Source: Portulaca oleracea (Eukaryota; Streptophyta; Magnoliopsida; Caryophyllales; Portulacaceae). From it: a stretch of DNA of 64,000 nt. The notes beneath the pieces were generated by a model. That model was not told the DNA's origin and made no database searches. It saw only the letters and a list, made by a program, of their open reading frames with translations. The position numbers and the translations under genes were made by a program. The DNA lies in NCBI GenBank assembly GCA_029582165.1, contig CM055888.1, positions 12,530,001 to 12,594,000 of the forward strand, in the 5' to 3' direction. Shown piece by piece: positions 42,143 through 54,180 of the stretch (position 1 is its first letter; each line of letters opens with the position of its first letter).

Positions 42143-45100
42143 ATGGCTTCAATCATGAAGTGCGATATTCCAAAATTTGATGGAACGAGGAGTTTTACTA
42201 TGTGGAGACTGCAGATGAAGGCGGTCCTGATTCAGCACGGGTTATGGGATGTGATTGAGTATCGACACGAAGATCGATGCGACAATGGCGATGATGAATT
42301 CCAAAACTCGAGAAGGATATCAAGGGAATCGACTCGAGGAGTGGAAGAAGCTTGAAGATAAGACTCTGGCGAGGATTAATTTGTGCTTGGCGAGCACATT
42401 CAGAGAGGTGATGCATATCGAGAAACCTCGGGAGCTCTGGACCAAACTGGAAGAGCTGTACATGTCGAAGAGTCGTGCAAACAAGTACCGAATGAAGGAG
42501 AAATTCTACAGGCTGAAGATGCCCCAAGGTACTTCTATTCAGGCACATCTTAGTGAATTTGATTCTATTATTATTGAATTGGAATCAATGGATATAAAAC
42601 ACACTGATGAGAATAAGACTTTTCATTTAATTCTGTCCCTACCTGCATCACATAAACAATTTAAGGAAATCATGTTGTATGGGAATCGTGGTGACCTTAA
42701 CCTTAGTGAAGTAAAGGCTAGTTTACTGTCTAAGGAGAAACTTGATACCGATGGTGATGACCAGGGTGGTGATGCCGTGGTTGTAAGGGGTAGAAATATC
42801 AACGTAAGGAAGCGGTCTAGAGGGAGGTCTAAACACCGTTCAAAGTCTAGGAATCCTCACAAGAATAAGAAGTGTAACTACTGTAGTAAGATGGGGCATA
42901 TAGAGAGAGACTGTTGGGCAAAACAGAGAGACCAAATGCAGGAGAGTAAGGATAATCACACCAAACCTCGTACCTCAAACTGCGTAGAGTCCGAGTCAGA
43001 TGGTGATGGGTTTGTAGTTATAGATGATGCCTTGGCTACCACATCGAGTAGGATAGCTAGAGATGAATGGGTTCTTGACACGGGGTGCACCTATCATATG
43101 TGTCCTCATAAGGACTGGTTCGAGTCTTATGAGAGTGTTGACACCGGGGTCGTAGTCATGGGTAACGACACAGCCTGCAAGGTTGCAGGAATCGGTAGCA
43201 TCAAAATCAAGACTCATGATGGCATCATTAGAACTCTCAAGGAGGTTCGTCATATCCCTAACATGACTCGAAATTTAATTTCTTTGGGTACTCTTGAAGC
43301 TAACGGTTGCAGGTACAAAGGAGAAGATGGTGTTTTGAAAGTGTGCAGGGGTTCCATGGTTCTTATGAAGGGAATCAGGAAGGGTAGTCTGTACATCCTG
43401 CAGGGGTCTCTGATGGCAGGATCTGCAATGGCGATCCTAAATCTTGATGAGTCCGACAGCACAAAACTGTGGCACATGAGACTAGGCCACATGGGCGAGA
43501 AGAGAATGTCAATGTTGAGCAAGAAGGGATACCTTGAAGGCACAAAGATCGGCGAGTTGGAGTTTTACGATCACTGTGTCTACGGAAGCGAGAGGGTTAG
43601 CTTTTCAAGGGCTAAACATACAACAGCGAGGATCCTTGATTATATTCATTCAGATTTGTGGGTCTGCTAGAGTGCCATCCTTTGGGTGAAGCGCTACATG
43701 TTGACATTCGTGGATGACTTCTCGAGGAAGACTTGGGTTTATTTCCTGCGGCACAAGAATGAGACATTCTCATATTTCAAGAAGTTCAAAGCTTTGGTGG
43801 AGAACCAGACAGGCATGAAAATCAAGAAACTCAGGACTGACAATGGGTTGGAGTTTGTTGATTCTGAATTTACTGAATTCTGCGAGGAACATGGGATTGC
43901 GAGGCATCGAACCTTGGTGGGTAAGCCTTAGCAAAACGGGGTAGCCGAGAGAATCAACAGGACACTTCTGGAGAAAGCCCGCTGCATGCTCTCGAATGCA
44001 TGGCTTTGGAAGAACAAATCGTTACGGCAGGTGATATCTATCACACCTACTGAGCAGATCACCTCATGCCTCTATCGAATACCGATTCGAGGAAGTATGG
44101 GCCAGTAATCGATTAATTATTCTAACTTGAGAATTTTTGGATGTCTGTATATGTCCATGTGAATGATGGGAAGTGTCTCCCGAACATTAAATGCATGTTT
44201 CTAGGTTCTGATGCGAGTCTAAGGGATATAGAATGTGGTGTCTGATTTGATGAAAGTTATTCATCTAGAGATGTAACCTTTAATGAAACGCTATATGTTA
44301 TCCGGAATGGAATCTCTGGTACTTCGATGATGTAGGAAATCGGAGAAGGATGCAGGATGAATGGTGTTCGAGGTGGAGCGGCTCGAGTGGAGTCTGGAAC
44401 TCGCAATCGAGCAAACCATCGATGCTCTGAACCAACTCAGTTGATGAGCGAGATTGAGAAGAATGTTCCTCGGTGGAGGAACAACCATGCATTGCTAGAG
44501 ATCGTCCCAAGAGGGAGATCGGAGACCGGTAGCGATATCTTGAAGATGATGCTATGATTGCTTATGCGTTGAGTGTTGCAGAGGAGACTCCTGAAGGTGC
44601 TGAACCTTCTACCTATCAGGAGGCCATCTCTTGTCCGAATGCCTCAAATTGGATAGGAGCTATGCAAGAGGAGATGGAAAGTCTGCAGAAAAATCATACA
44701 TGGGAGCTATGTGAGTTGCCTAAAGGGCGACGAGCTCTTACGAAGTGGGTGTACAAGAGAAAGGAAGGTATCCCTGGTGTAGAAAGTGCAAGATGGAAGG
44801 CCAGATTAGTGGTAAGGGGTTGCAACCAGAAAGAAGGAATCGACTACAACAAAGTATTCTCGCCAGTCGTGAGGCAATACGTCGATCCGCACCTTGCTTG
44901 CCTTTGTTGCTCTATTTGATTTGGAGTTGGAGCAACTTGATGTCAAGACAGCTTTCCTCCATGGCGAGTTGGAGGAGGAAATATATATGAGGCAGCCAGA
45001 GGGTTTCATCGTTCCTGGTAAACAGGAACAGGTATGCAGATTAAGAAAGTCCTTGTATGGACTTAAACAAGCACCCAGGCAGTGGTACAAAAGGTTTGAT

Positions 45101-46154
45101 ACCTTTATGGTAGGGCAAGGGTACACAAGAAGTCACTATGATAATTGTGTGTACTACAGACAATTTGAAGAAAAGTCTTTCATTTATTTATTATTGTATG
45201 TGGATGACATGTTGATTGCCTCCACGGACATGTCACTAATAAAGAAGCTGAAATCTCAACTCAACCAGGAGTTTGAGGTGAAAGACCTCGGAGCGGCGAA
45301 GAAGATTTTGGGTATGGAGATCCAAAGGGATAGAAAGGCAGGGAAGCTGTTCCTGTCTCAGAAGAAATATTTGGAGAAGGTGTTGGACAGATTCAACATG
45401 AGAAAGCGTAAGCGATTCAACTCCTTTAGCTACACACTTCAAGTTGTCGGTGAGAAGCTCCTAAATCTGATTTGGAGGTAAGGAGGATGTCTAATATTCC
45501 CTATGCTAGTGCAGTTGGTAGTTTGATGTATGCTATGGTGTGTACTAGACCTGACCTGTCCCACGCAGTTAGTGTGGTGAGTAGATACATGCAGAATCCA
45601 GGGAAGGAGTGAAGTGGATCCTTCGCTATGTGAAGGGTACTTTGGAGAAGGGCATCCTGTATGATAGAGGTATTGCTGCAACGTCTGATGTTGCAGGTTA
45701 TGTTGATGCTGATTATGGTAGAGATCTGGATAGGAGACGCTCAATTTCAGGGTATGTGTTCGTCATGTGTGGAGGAGCAATATCTTGGAAAGCTTCACTT
45801 CAATCTATAACAGCCATGTCTACTACAGAGGCTGAATATATTGCTGCAACGGAAGGAGTGAAGGAGGCCATCTGGTTGAGGGGATTGGTCATGGAGCTTG
45901 GAGTACCACAGGGCGAGACTGTGGTTTATTCAGACAGTCAGAGTGCTATACATCTGACAAAGAATGACACTTATCATTCGAAGACCAAGCATATAAGCGT
46001 CAGGTATCACTTCATCATAGATACAGTTGCTGCAGGAGAGATCGTGGTGAAGAAGGTTCATACTTTTGATAATCCTGCAGACATGTTAACCAAGCCTCTA
46101 TCTATAGCTAAGTTCGAACATTGTTTGGACTTAGTTGGTGTTCTAAGCATGTGA
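42143..46154 (+). pseudogene. Copia gag-pol, broken
   Basis: gag starts at 42143 (MASIMKCDIPKFDG) and changes frame near 42260-42300. The frame 42255-43670 holds the gag domain, a CCHC knuckle (CNYCSKMGHIERDC), the protease motif WVLDTGCTYHM and the pre-integrase segment (LWHMRLGHMG), and ends at TAG. The integrase core occupies 43686-43931 (FVDDFSRKTWVYF, LRTDNGLEF) and meets another TAG. A decayed stretch follows to 44550. Reverse transcriptase lies in 44554-45481, with the catalytic YVDDM. RNase H is in 45609-46154, with DADYGRD and TTEAEYIA. At least five lesions make a working polyprotein impossible. Confidence 0.88.
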
Positions 46155-46256
46155 GAGCCCTGCGGGGCCACGTCCTGCGGAGGGGCGTGTTGATGGCGAC
46201 AATCAAGATGTTTATCTGGACCGATGATTCGTTGATCTTTAGTCCAAGGTGGAGTT

Positions 46257-46825
46257 TGTTAGGAAATTGTCCTAAAATCACCAAATCTCTTGATCTCACA
46301 ATTATTTGTTTCCTAATTGTATTAGGATATTATTTAGGTTTCCTTATTGTGTTGGGTTTCCTAATTGTATTAGATTCTAAATCTATTTGGAGTGGGAGTC
46401 AAGTTAGGTTATAGGGAGTTCTCCCTATAAATATGGTGCATGTTTCTCCACCAAAAACACATCGGTAAACACAGAGAGCTAGAGAGAGAGAAAATATTGA
46501 GAGAGAAAGGGGTCTCACCAATATTTTTCCCAGTGTATCCTGAGAGATTGTGAGTTGAGTGTTGAGAGATTGTTATTGTAATCTCCTTTGTGGATCGCAT
46601 CACACCCTGTGATAGTGATCAGGTTGTACTCCTCCTTTCTCATAGTGGATTATTTTAATTTGTCGCCGTCAGTGGGTTTTTCTCGAGTTCTTGGTTTCCA
46701 CGTAATGCAGTGTTTTATTTTATTGCTTATTTTTCGTTCCTAAATTATGTCGTAATATCCGTCATCTCGTTTTCGATTCTATTATTTGCTTCCGCTGTTA
46801 CCTTGCTACTCACTTTTCTCTAACA
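46257..46825 (+). repeat. 3' LTR of the 41551 Copia element
   Basis: 569 bp, nearly the same as the 5' LTR. It is preceded by the purine-rich AAGGTGGAGTT. Confidence 0.9.
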
Positions 46826-47590
46826 ATATCTATAGAAGAAAATTTAAAGTAATTCACATATTGAAAGATGGATTGTTTTAGAATTTTGGTTTATTTCAGT
46901 ACTTTCCCGCTTGGATTTAAAAAAAGAAAAATAATAATACTTTAGTTATCGAGCGGCGTACAAAATGAGTCGTCACCTATGAATTTGTTTTTTTCATATA
47001 TCCAACTATTACAAATCTTACTATATTCGACTCTGAAAATATAACTTATTATAAAATCTTTAATTAATAGCCATGCATCTTTATTAATAGGGAAATTGGA
47101 TTCTAATAATAAGAATTTTTGGTCATATAAGACTTAATAATACGAACTTTCGATTCAGTGATGAATAATACGAATTTTGACCCCCTATTGCCCCCAATAA
47201 CTCGCCATCGAGTTAAGATTAATTTGACTCGGCGGCGATCTGATGTGGCGGCGAAGACATGTCCCAGTCAGCTCTATTTTGTCCACATCAACCTCTTTCT
47301 CTCTCCTCTGTCTCTCTCTTTCTCTCTCCTCCCTTTCTCTCTCTTCCTCTTCAATTCGTCATTCCCACTTCCAGATGCCTTTCTCCTTCATCCCTTTCCT
47401 CAATCTTCAATGAAACCAAACTTCTCCATCCTTCATTCATTAATTCATTACTACTGCTTTGTCTGTCTCTGTCGTCGGGAAAAATCCTCCTTCCCCCTGC
47501 CTTATCTAACCCCTTTTCCTTTTTTATCTTCCTTCTTCTTCTTCCTCCCCAAAATTCCCGCCAAAAAAAAGTAAAAGGAAGGGGGAAAAA

Positions 47591-47773
47591 ATGGAGTGCT
47601 TGAAAACTGTGAGGGATTTGCGGCTATTGTTGCACCTTCTGCTGCCGATGTATGTTCACTGGATCTCAGAGGAAATGACCGTTTACGTACTCGTCGACGT
47701 CACCACCGCCGCGCTTTGTCTCGGCGAGATGACCTGCTCCGAAGCTATCTACCTCAACGGCCTTCAACAGACT
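47591..47773 (+). pseudogene. Captured first exon of an MFS transporter (HIAT1/MFSD14-like)
   Basis: The 61 codons from the ATG read like the N-terminus of a plant major facilitator protein of the hippocampus-abundant-transcript-like group. There is a first membrane helix ([17 protein letters not shown]) and then VDVTTAALC and [14 protein letters not shown], the loop and second-helix start conserved in that group. The frame ends at a donor-like ACT|GTAATTTC. The following 40 bases look intronic (TTTCACTCTCTGTTTCAAG). Only the first exon is present, so no transporter can be made. Family assignment is from memory. Confidence 0.55.
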
Positions 47774-48129
47774 GTAATTTCACTCTCTGTTTCAAGATTT
47801 TTCGATTATTAGGAGTGTAGATTGTTGAATTTGAGGATTTTGATTTGGTACCAATGAATTTGTTATAAGTTTTCGGAATTGCCGAATCGATTTGGTTGAA
47901 CGCAATTGTGAGAAGTTGAGTTTTGAGGTTTCTGGACGTTGTTCTGACTTTTCTGGAATCTCCGATGCAATTGGGTCAAAATGATGTGTTGTCAAGATTT
48001 GTTGAGCTTTTTGATGCGATTGGGTCAAAATGGTGGGGCGGTGGTTCTGCTTCTTGTTGGTGGTGGCAGATGTATCTGGGCAGCAATGTGGAGAGTTTTG
48101 GGGGAGCAGTTTAGGGTGGAGATTGAGGA

Positions 48130-48240
48130 AGGGGATGAACTAGGGTCTAGTTTGGTGGAGAAGATTGAGGAAGGGGATGAACTAGTGATGTGGAGGGTTT
48201 TGTGGGAGCAGTTTAGGTTTGAAGGAGATTGAGGAAAGGG
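48130..48240. repeat. Internal tandem repeat in the Pack-MULE
   Basis: Units with GATTGAGGAAGGGGATGAAC and GTTTTGTGGGAGCAGTTTAG recur two to three times between about 48085 and 48240. Confidence 0.6.
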
Positions 48241-48290
48241 ATGAAGGAGACTGGGAAGTGGGAATGACGAAGAGGAAGAGAGAAAGGGAG

Positions 48291-48297
<7 letters not shown>

Positions 48298-48343
<46 letters not shown>

Positions 48344-48347
48344 AAGA
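48298..48347. repeat. (GA)n microsatellite in the Pack-MULE right arm
   Basis: An almost pure GA run. The left arm has the complementary CT-rich tract at about 47293-47345. Confidence 0.8.
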
Positions 48348-48548
48348 GGTTGATGTGGACAAAATAGAAATTTGGTGGGGACATGTCTCTCATGTCATGG
48401 CCGAAATCAGTTAATCTTAACTCGGTGGCATGTATTATGAAATGACAAAGTCAGTTCGTATTATTCATCACTAAATCGAAAATTCGTATTATTAAGTCCT
48501 ATATGACCAAAAGTTCGTATTATTAGAATCCAATATCCCTTATTATTA

Positions 48549-49205
48549 TTGGAAAACTCTATAATACTACCGTACTTGGGAATCAATCTTTTTCTAAGGT
48601 AGTAGACCATGCATATTAATTGATACTAGTCTCATAAAAAATAAATTAAGACTAATAATCTCACGCAAAGGTAGATTAAAATTGTTTATGAGTAACGGGA
48701 GCAACCTCACTTGCATAAAAACAAAAGGTAATTAAGGTAAGAATTGACAGAAAATGAAAGAAGCGTTGATAACAAAAGTGGTCCAAAGCCGCTTCCAAGG
48801 GAGAAAACCAGAGGTATTTTAGCATATGCATTGTGTAGATAGAGAATAGAGGGGGCCGGCGTGGAATATTATTGTTAACTTAATGTGAAAAACTCTTTGA
48901 TGAAATCATTTCATACGCGCATAAAAAGATATTGAATCTTAATGCTGTACACTGTATACAGTATTAATATTAATAAGCGCTTGATAATAAAATAATTGGA
49001 TGAATAATAAATATGGGAAAATAAATAGAGGAAGTAATGAGAGGTTTGTGATAATGATATGGAAACAACAGGTTTTAGACAATGCATGAATGAATAAACG
49101 TGGTATGCTTATGGTGTTACTATGAGAATGAAGCTTAATAGGTTGTCAACATTAGGTGTCTCCCTTTGACACATGCGCTGTCTCCAGTCTCCACCAACCT
49201 ATCCC
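48549..49205. other. Upstream region of the 49379 gene
   Basis: AT-rich, with no gene and no bounded element. Confidence 0.5.
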
Positions 49206-49212
49206 CATATCG

Positions 49213-49261
49213 CCACGTGGCCATGGACCCACTTTACTCCCCCATTTCACCTTATAAATAT
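49213..49261 (+). promoter_or_regulatory. Core promoter of the 49379 AG-peptide gene
   Basis: A G-box-like GCCACGTGGCC at about 49212-49222 and TATAAATA at 49254-49261, 125 bp before the ATG. Confidence 0.55.
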
Positions 49262-49378
49262 CCCACAGCCCAGAGGCAGCTTCACCAAACATAACTTGCA
49301 CCTCACCACACCTCATCATTCCTTCTTACCTAGATCTTCATCAATCAATCAATCAATCAATCATCAACTCAATCTTTA

Positions 49379-49591
49379 ATGGCGGGTACGGGTATGATGA
49401 TCAGCAGCAGCAATGCATTGGCCTTCTTCATGATGGCAGCTGTCGTCCTCTCAGTTGTTGTCACTGCTCAAGATCAGACGATGGCACCCTCGCCGGCGCC
49501 GGCCGCCGGAGCTGGTTTCTCCGTCTCTTCCTCCGCCGCAGTCTTCGGATTCTCTCTCCTCTTCTCCCTTTTCTCTCTCTTCAGCCACTAG
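49379..49591 (+). CDS. Arabinogalactan peptide (AG-peptide)
   Basis: This is a 70-residue, single-exon precursor. Signal peptide residues 1-30 (MAGTGMM..., ending VVVTA) are slightly longer than in the paralogues because of a Ser-Ser-Ser insert. The mature peptide QDQTMAPSPAPAAGAG starts at 31. The GPI tail SSAAVFGFSLLFSLFSLFSH is almost that of the 32679 gene. The product should be hydroxylated, glycosylated and lipid-anchored at the cell surface. The start is the ATGGCGGGTA shared by the family. Confidence 0.87.
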   Translation: MAGTGMMISSSNALAFFMMAAVVLSVVVTAQDQTMAPSPAPAAGAGFSVSSSAAVFGFSLLFSLFSLFSH

Positions 49592-50240
49592 AACACCCAC
49601 CCTACCCCAGCAACCCCATATGTTTCTTGGGTTTTATATTTTATTCTTAAAAACAGATTTCACTAATCCAAATTCATTATTTATATACTTTGGTTTAATT
49701 CGGGTTGGTGCTACCTACACCGTTATTTGTCAAGTATCGGCATTTGTTGTACAAATGGGATTTTATTATTCATTAATGAAAATATACCGATTTTACAATA
49801 ATAAGTGCAGTGTGTTGATATTGTTATTCATTAATGAAAATATATACGAAGAAACCAAATAAATTGTGTAATACCGATCGAGTAGTACCACATATGACAG
49901 ACAAAAAGGCTCAATAGGCCCAACTGTAAATTGATTTGGGTCAGATTGGGCTTTCTTCACCGGTGTCTATTTTATCCGGCTGAGCTTGTGTCCATAATTG
50001 CTACTTCACATATAGGCCCAACATACCAATCGGTTGTTTCTTTTCTTCTCTTTTTTTTTACTAACGTATTTTTGTTTAATAGGGAGCATAACAGAACAAT
50101 GCGCCTATGCTATTTTGTTTCTTTGACATAGCGGAACAAGCAAATCAGGAAAAATTCTACGTAGCGAAAGAGTTAGTATTTTATGAATTTCGGATGAAAT
50201 AGTGAGTCCATGCGATCTGCCTCTGTTTATTTTGGGGAAA
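49592..50240. other. 3' flank and intergenic region
   Basis: 3' untranslated sequence, then no gene seen. Confidence 0.5.
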
Positions 50241-50583
50241 ATGATAAAAGTCTTGTGCAATCTATATATTTATAAATTAAATTGGAAAAAAGTTACATGA
50301 TTGACTTCTATAACTATAATAATATATATAAATTGAATAAAATCATACATTTATCGATATTTTTTAAAATTTACAAAAAGACATCTAAAATATGCCCAAC
50401 GGATGGGGTTCATTCGTTAGGGTGTCAATTTTAATTGTTGGCGTAGCCAACACATTCCAAGCTTCTTATAATTGATAATTAATAGTATTTGTCAAAAAAA
50501 TTGAGGTTAAAAACGATAATAAGTATTGATTTCATAAGGAAGAAGACATTTAAACAGTGTCTTAGAGCAAGACACTTATCACC
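50241..50583. repeat. Inverted-terminal repeat element with hairpin ends, copy B
   Basis: Closely similar to 9840-10213 over most of its length. The left end ATGATAAAAGTCTTGTGCAA lacks the second half of the hairpin. The right end is GTGTCTTAGAGCAAGACACT. Confidence 0.6.
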
Positions 50584-51275
50584 ACCCGTATTTTGGATTG
50601 GCTGGAGTGCTTTTTACTGAATTGAATTGAAGTTGCTGGGATGACACTAACAATGGATGTCTAGATAACTTGAACAAGACTTGGAGGGCTCGTAAGCTGG
50701 CGTTAAAAAGAAAAAAAGAAAAGGTCTAGTTAAAATTTAAGTGGAGGAGGATAATGGAAACCATTCGCAAAAATAAGTCTACATTAAATAAAGTTCTTAG
50801 AAATTTCAAAAATTTTCAATGATATTGATGTAGAGCTTATGGTTTTTGTAGCATGCTTAATATATATTTTAGTCTTTTATTGACTTTCAATATTTTGGAG
50901 AAAAAAAAATTGAGGAAGACCTAGTTAAGTTGAACTGTTGGCTTAATCGTCATAGTAATAACATCTTCAAGAATTTGGAACTTAGCTAGGGTTAGGGTTT
51001 AGGGGTGGCAATAAAGCTCGAATCTGACCAAATCCATCTTATATCTGACGCGAAAAAATGGATTTGGATGATAAAATTTTCTCAAAAACGAGTACATGTC
51101 CAATAATATTAAAATGAGTAGCAAAAGGTTCAAATGCAAGATTGTCTTTCTATATGTTGATTAGCACCACATGTAACAATTTCAAGATGTCAGTTAATTG
51201 AACCTCTTGGTAACTTGGAAATCAGATTGATAATGCCCTTAGATTATAATCTCGAATTATATCTCAATGATATCC
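50584..51275. other. AT-rich intergenic region
   Basis: No gene. A possible hAT-like left end (TAGGGGTGGCAATAAAGCTC at about 51000) has no partner that I can find. Confidence 0.4.
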
Positions 51276-51283
51276 GTTGTACC

Positions 51284-51449
51284 TAGGGCTGGCAGTGAGC
51301 CAAGCCGATTCGTGAGCCCTCAAGAGCTAGCTCGACAGGAAGCTTGATATGCTAAGCTCACAATAAGCTCGAGCTCGTCACATAAACGAGTCAAGTTGAG
51401 CCCAAGAAAGCTCGGCTCGAAAAGCTCGGAAGGCTCATTGTCTGCCCTA
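51284..51449. mobile_element. hAT-like MITE
   Basis: The ends TAGGGCTGGCAGTGAGCC and the complement of TAGGGCAGACAATGAGCC are flanked by GTTGTACC and GTTATACC, an 8-bp duplication with one mismatch. It is 166 bp with a GCTCG-rich interior. Confidence 0.7.
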
Positions 51450-51457
51450 GTTATACC

Positions 51458-52877
51458 CGCATTGCCTTGGATATGGATGTTCATGTTTAATACCCGTTAA
51501 ATATGGATAAGGTACGGGTGCCAATTTTAAAAGTGAATATGAGTGAGGGTACAATACCTCTTTTTTAAAAATAAAAACTAAAAGAAGGATGAGTGTGAAA
51601 GAAATCTATTGTTCTAGAAAAAGAGGAACATGATTGTCACTCAACAAAAGGTTCAACTTACCACTTAAGATAATTTGATGAGGACATATATATATGGTTT
51701 CTAGGCCACAAGGTGGTCATGATTTTTGCATGATATCGTTACTTGTTAGTTGTTAGTCTTGTGATTGCCTTTAATTTTGCTTCCTATGTAGATCATCTTT
51801 ATATATCCTTGTACAAAAGGTTTCACTGATGTACAAATTGTGTACTTTTGTTCAGTTTTAAACTTTTATGAACTAGTTGTCATCAAACATAAATCAAGTA
51901 GGCTTAATATGAAATCACTGTGCTTGTGATTTGTCAACATAAATGGTGCTAAGTATTTAATATCAGCATTTACCACTCGTGAATTTTTTAGTACAAGTCA
52001 ACATTGAAGCACTTGGTCATACTTTCATTTATTATATGTTAGGTTTAATTTACTAACTAATATTTCATCAAAATTGATTAGGAATAAATTATCAAGTGTT
52101 TAATACATTGTAGACATGATAGTGGACAATGTCTTTTCGATTAGTACCTTTGGGCCAGAATCTAAAGAGAAAAGGGGTCTATAGTCAACGAAGAAGTAGA
52201 TCCTTCATCCAACGAGCGAATTCGGTTTACAGGTGCACCCAACAATTATAGGAGAGCGATGATTGCTTCCCAATTTATTGCTATTCGATGAAGCAACAAT
52301 GCAACTAGAAGGCGCCTACAAATACGATAGGTTAGGAGCATTTCCAGCTGTCAAGAGGGTTGTTCTGCAGGGACTAAGAGAAAGTAACAAGAGGGGAGTC
52401 TGTTCTGAGTGGTTTGTGTCCAACTAATTAAAGAAGCATCTCAACAGATATGACCAAGGTGCAAGAAGTTGAAAGCTGCCACCGGAATACCAAAATATCC
52501 ATCTTAATTGTCAGCAATAATGTTTCAATTTAGTTGGTTATTTTTTTCCTTAACAACAAAATAGCTTCAAAGAAGCATAGGACTAGCGTTGACAAAAGTT
52601 TGGGTAGGTAAAATTTGATCAATGTTAAAATTCAGATGAAAAATTGATATTCAAACCCTATTCATTTTTGGGTCGGACAATTCGGACGAAGCTCAATTCG
52701 AGTCAAATGTGTGTTCAGACAATAAAATTATAGAAATACAATATCCGAATATTCAGTCAATTCGGTCGATGTCAAAATCTGGTTCAGATCAAATCAAGTT
52801 TTTCCTGAGTCGAGCGAATTCGAACATTTGAGTCGGACGAAATTTTTTCGGTGCTACATAAGACCTTGCGTGATAAA
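51458..52877. other. AT-rich intergenic region
   Basis: No gene or bounded element is supported. Confidence 0.4.
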
Positions 52878-53567
52878 TAGACCTGTTCAACGGGCTGGGA
52901 ACCACCCAGCCAGGCCTGGAAAAATGCGGGTCAAGGCCACGATTTTAGAACATGACTTGACCCAGCTCGAAAAGGTCGGGGGCCCAAAGTATGGTTGGGC
53001 CGGGTATAGGCCAGGGTCTGTGACTTGGCTTGGCCCGACGACCCGACCATATACATAAATGTAAAAAAAAAAATCGCAGATTACCCTTTAGAGTTTTGAG
53101 TTTCATTGCCTCATACATAAACTGTTATTTGGTCAAATGTTATGATAATTTGAATGTTAAACTTTTATTTGATCTCTTGAATTTTTATTTGGTGTTGAAC
53201 TTTTATTTGGTCTAGTTTTCTGAATTTGTAATAACTAGAGTACCCTACGTTGGATTTTTTTTTTATGTTCGAATTTCGAAACATTGAATTTTATATCATG
53301 TTAGTTGTACATTATTGAGTTTGGTCAAGTATTGTTGAAATCAGCTCTATAATGCATGAAGTATTTTCAGGTTTTTCTAATAACAAAATATCCGGCTTGT
53401 ACAGACTCCAGTTTGCTGACTTGACCCGTGGGTCGCCGGGTCAAAGTTTGGGCCTATAGGGCGCCTGACCCGAAAGTCGGACCGGTTGGCCGATCGGGCT
53501 CCAGCCGGTGAGTCAGAAACTTTCGGTACGACTGACTCAACTCGTGCCTACTGATGAACAGGACTTA
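52878..53567. repeat. Probable hAT-like non-autonomous element
   Basis: The ends TAGACCTGTTCAACGGGC and the complement of TAAGTCCTGTTCATCAGTAG enclose GGGCCGGGT- and GACCCG-rich subterminal blocks and an AT-rich centre. No clear 8-bp duplication was found, so boundaries are approximate. Confidence 0.45.
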
Positions 53568-53775
53568 CAAACAAGGTTAAGGGTTGTTTTTAATGATGTA
53601 TTATTTTTATTGTATATGTCTTCACTGTAAAAAGGGACTAATTTTTCATAAGGTTAAGTAGAATAATCTATTTAATATAATTATTCATCAAAATTCATCC
53701 AAATTATGTTTGTATTTTGGCTCAAAAAAAATTGTATTTATTGAATAAACCTTTTTCATAGCTATCAAAATTTAG

Positions 53776-54174
53776 ATTGTGTTTGGCAGTAGCGTTTGGT
53801 GTAGCGTTTAACATTTTAACCAAGTCAAACTCTAATTGCATAAATGTCAGCGTTCGGTAAGCTTGAGGAACGTTTAGCGTGTTAAGGAACGTTTTGTGAA
53901 ACGTTAATAAAGTTAACGTTTAGCGTTTGGAATAACGTTTCATATTTTTCGGTCAAAAGATACCCTTTGAAAATTTTATCTTTAGAAATTATTGATATCA
54001 TTTTATGTCAATTCACATTAATCTGTTAATTCAACCGTTAAATTTACCGAACGCAATTCTCATTTGAACAATCATCCTTTATCCGTTACTTAAAACGTTA
54101 TCTGCTGCTTAAACCGCTATCCACTACATAAACCTCTATCTGCCATGTAAAATATTAATTTTGCCAAACAGGAT
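53776..54174. repeat. Possible MITE with TGTTTGGCA termini
   Basis: ATTGTGTTTGGCAG at the left and the complement of GATCCTGTTTGGCAA at the right. AACGTTT motifs recur inside. No clear duplication. Confidence 0.4.
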
Positions 54175-54180
54175 CATAAG

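Larger units (their letters stand above)
41551..46825 (+). mobile_element. Copia LTR retrotransposon, full length but coding-defective
   Basis: This 5,275-bp element is flanked by ATATC (41546-41550 and 46826-46830). The LTRs are both 569 bp, TGTTAGG to CTAACA, and differ at roughly 15-20 positions by eye. The primer site TGGTATCAGAGC (42122-42133) follows the 5' LTR. All domains occur in Copia order (gag, protease, integrase, reverse transcriptase, RNase H) but with several stops and frame changes. Confidence 0.92.
47090..48539. mobile_element. Pack-MULE with long terminal inverted repeats
   Basis: The ends are GGGAAATTGGATTCTAATAA and the complement of GGGATATTGGATTCTAATAA. The inverted similarity continues inward for roughly 320 bp, through CATCAACCTCTTTCTCTCTC and CATCCCTTTCCTCAATC. 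The flanks TTATTAATA (47081-47089) and TTATTATTA (48540-48548) are a 9-bp duplication with one mismatch. The interior carries a captured gene exon (47591-47773) and no transposase. Confidence 0.8.
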
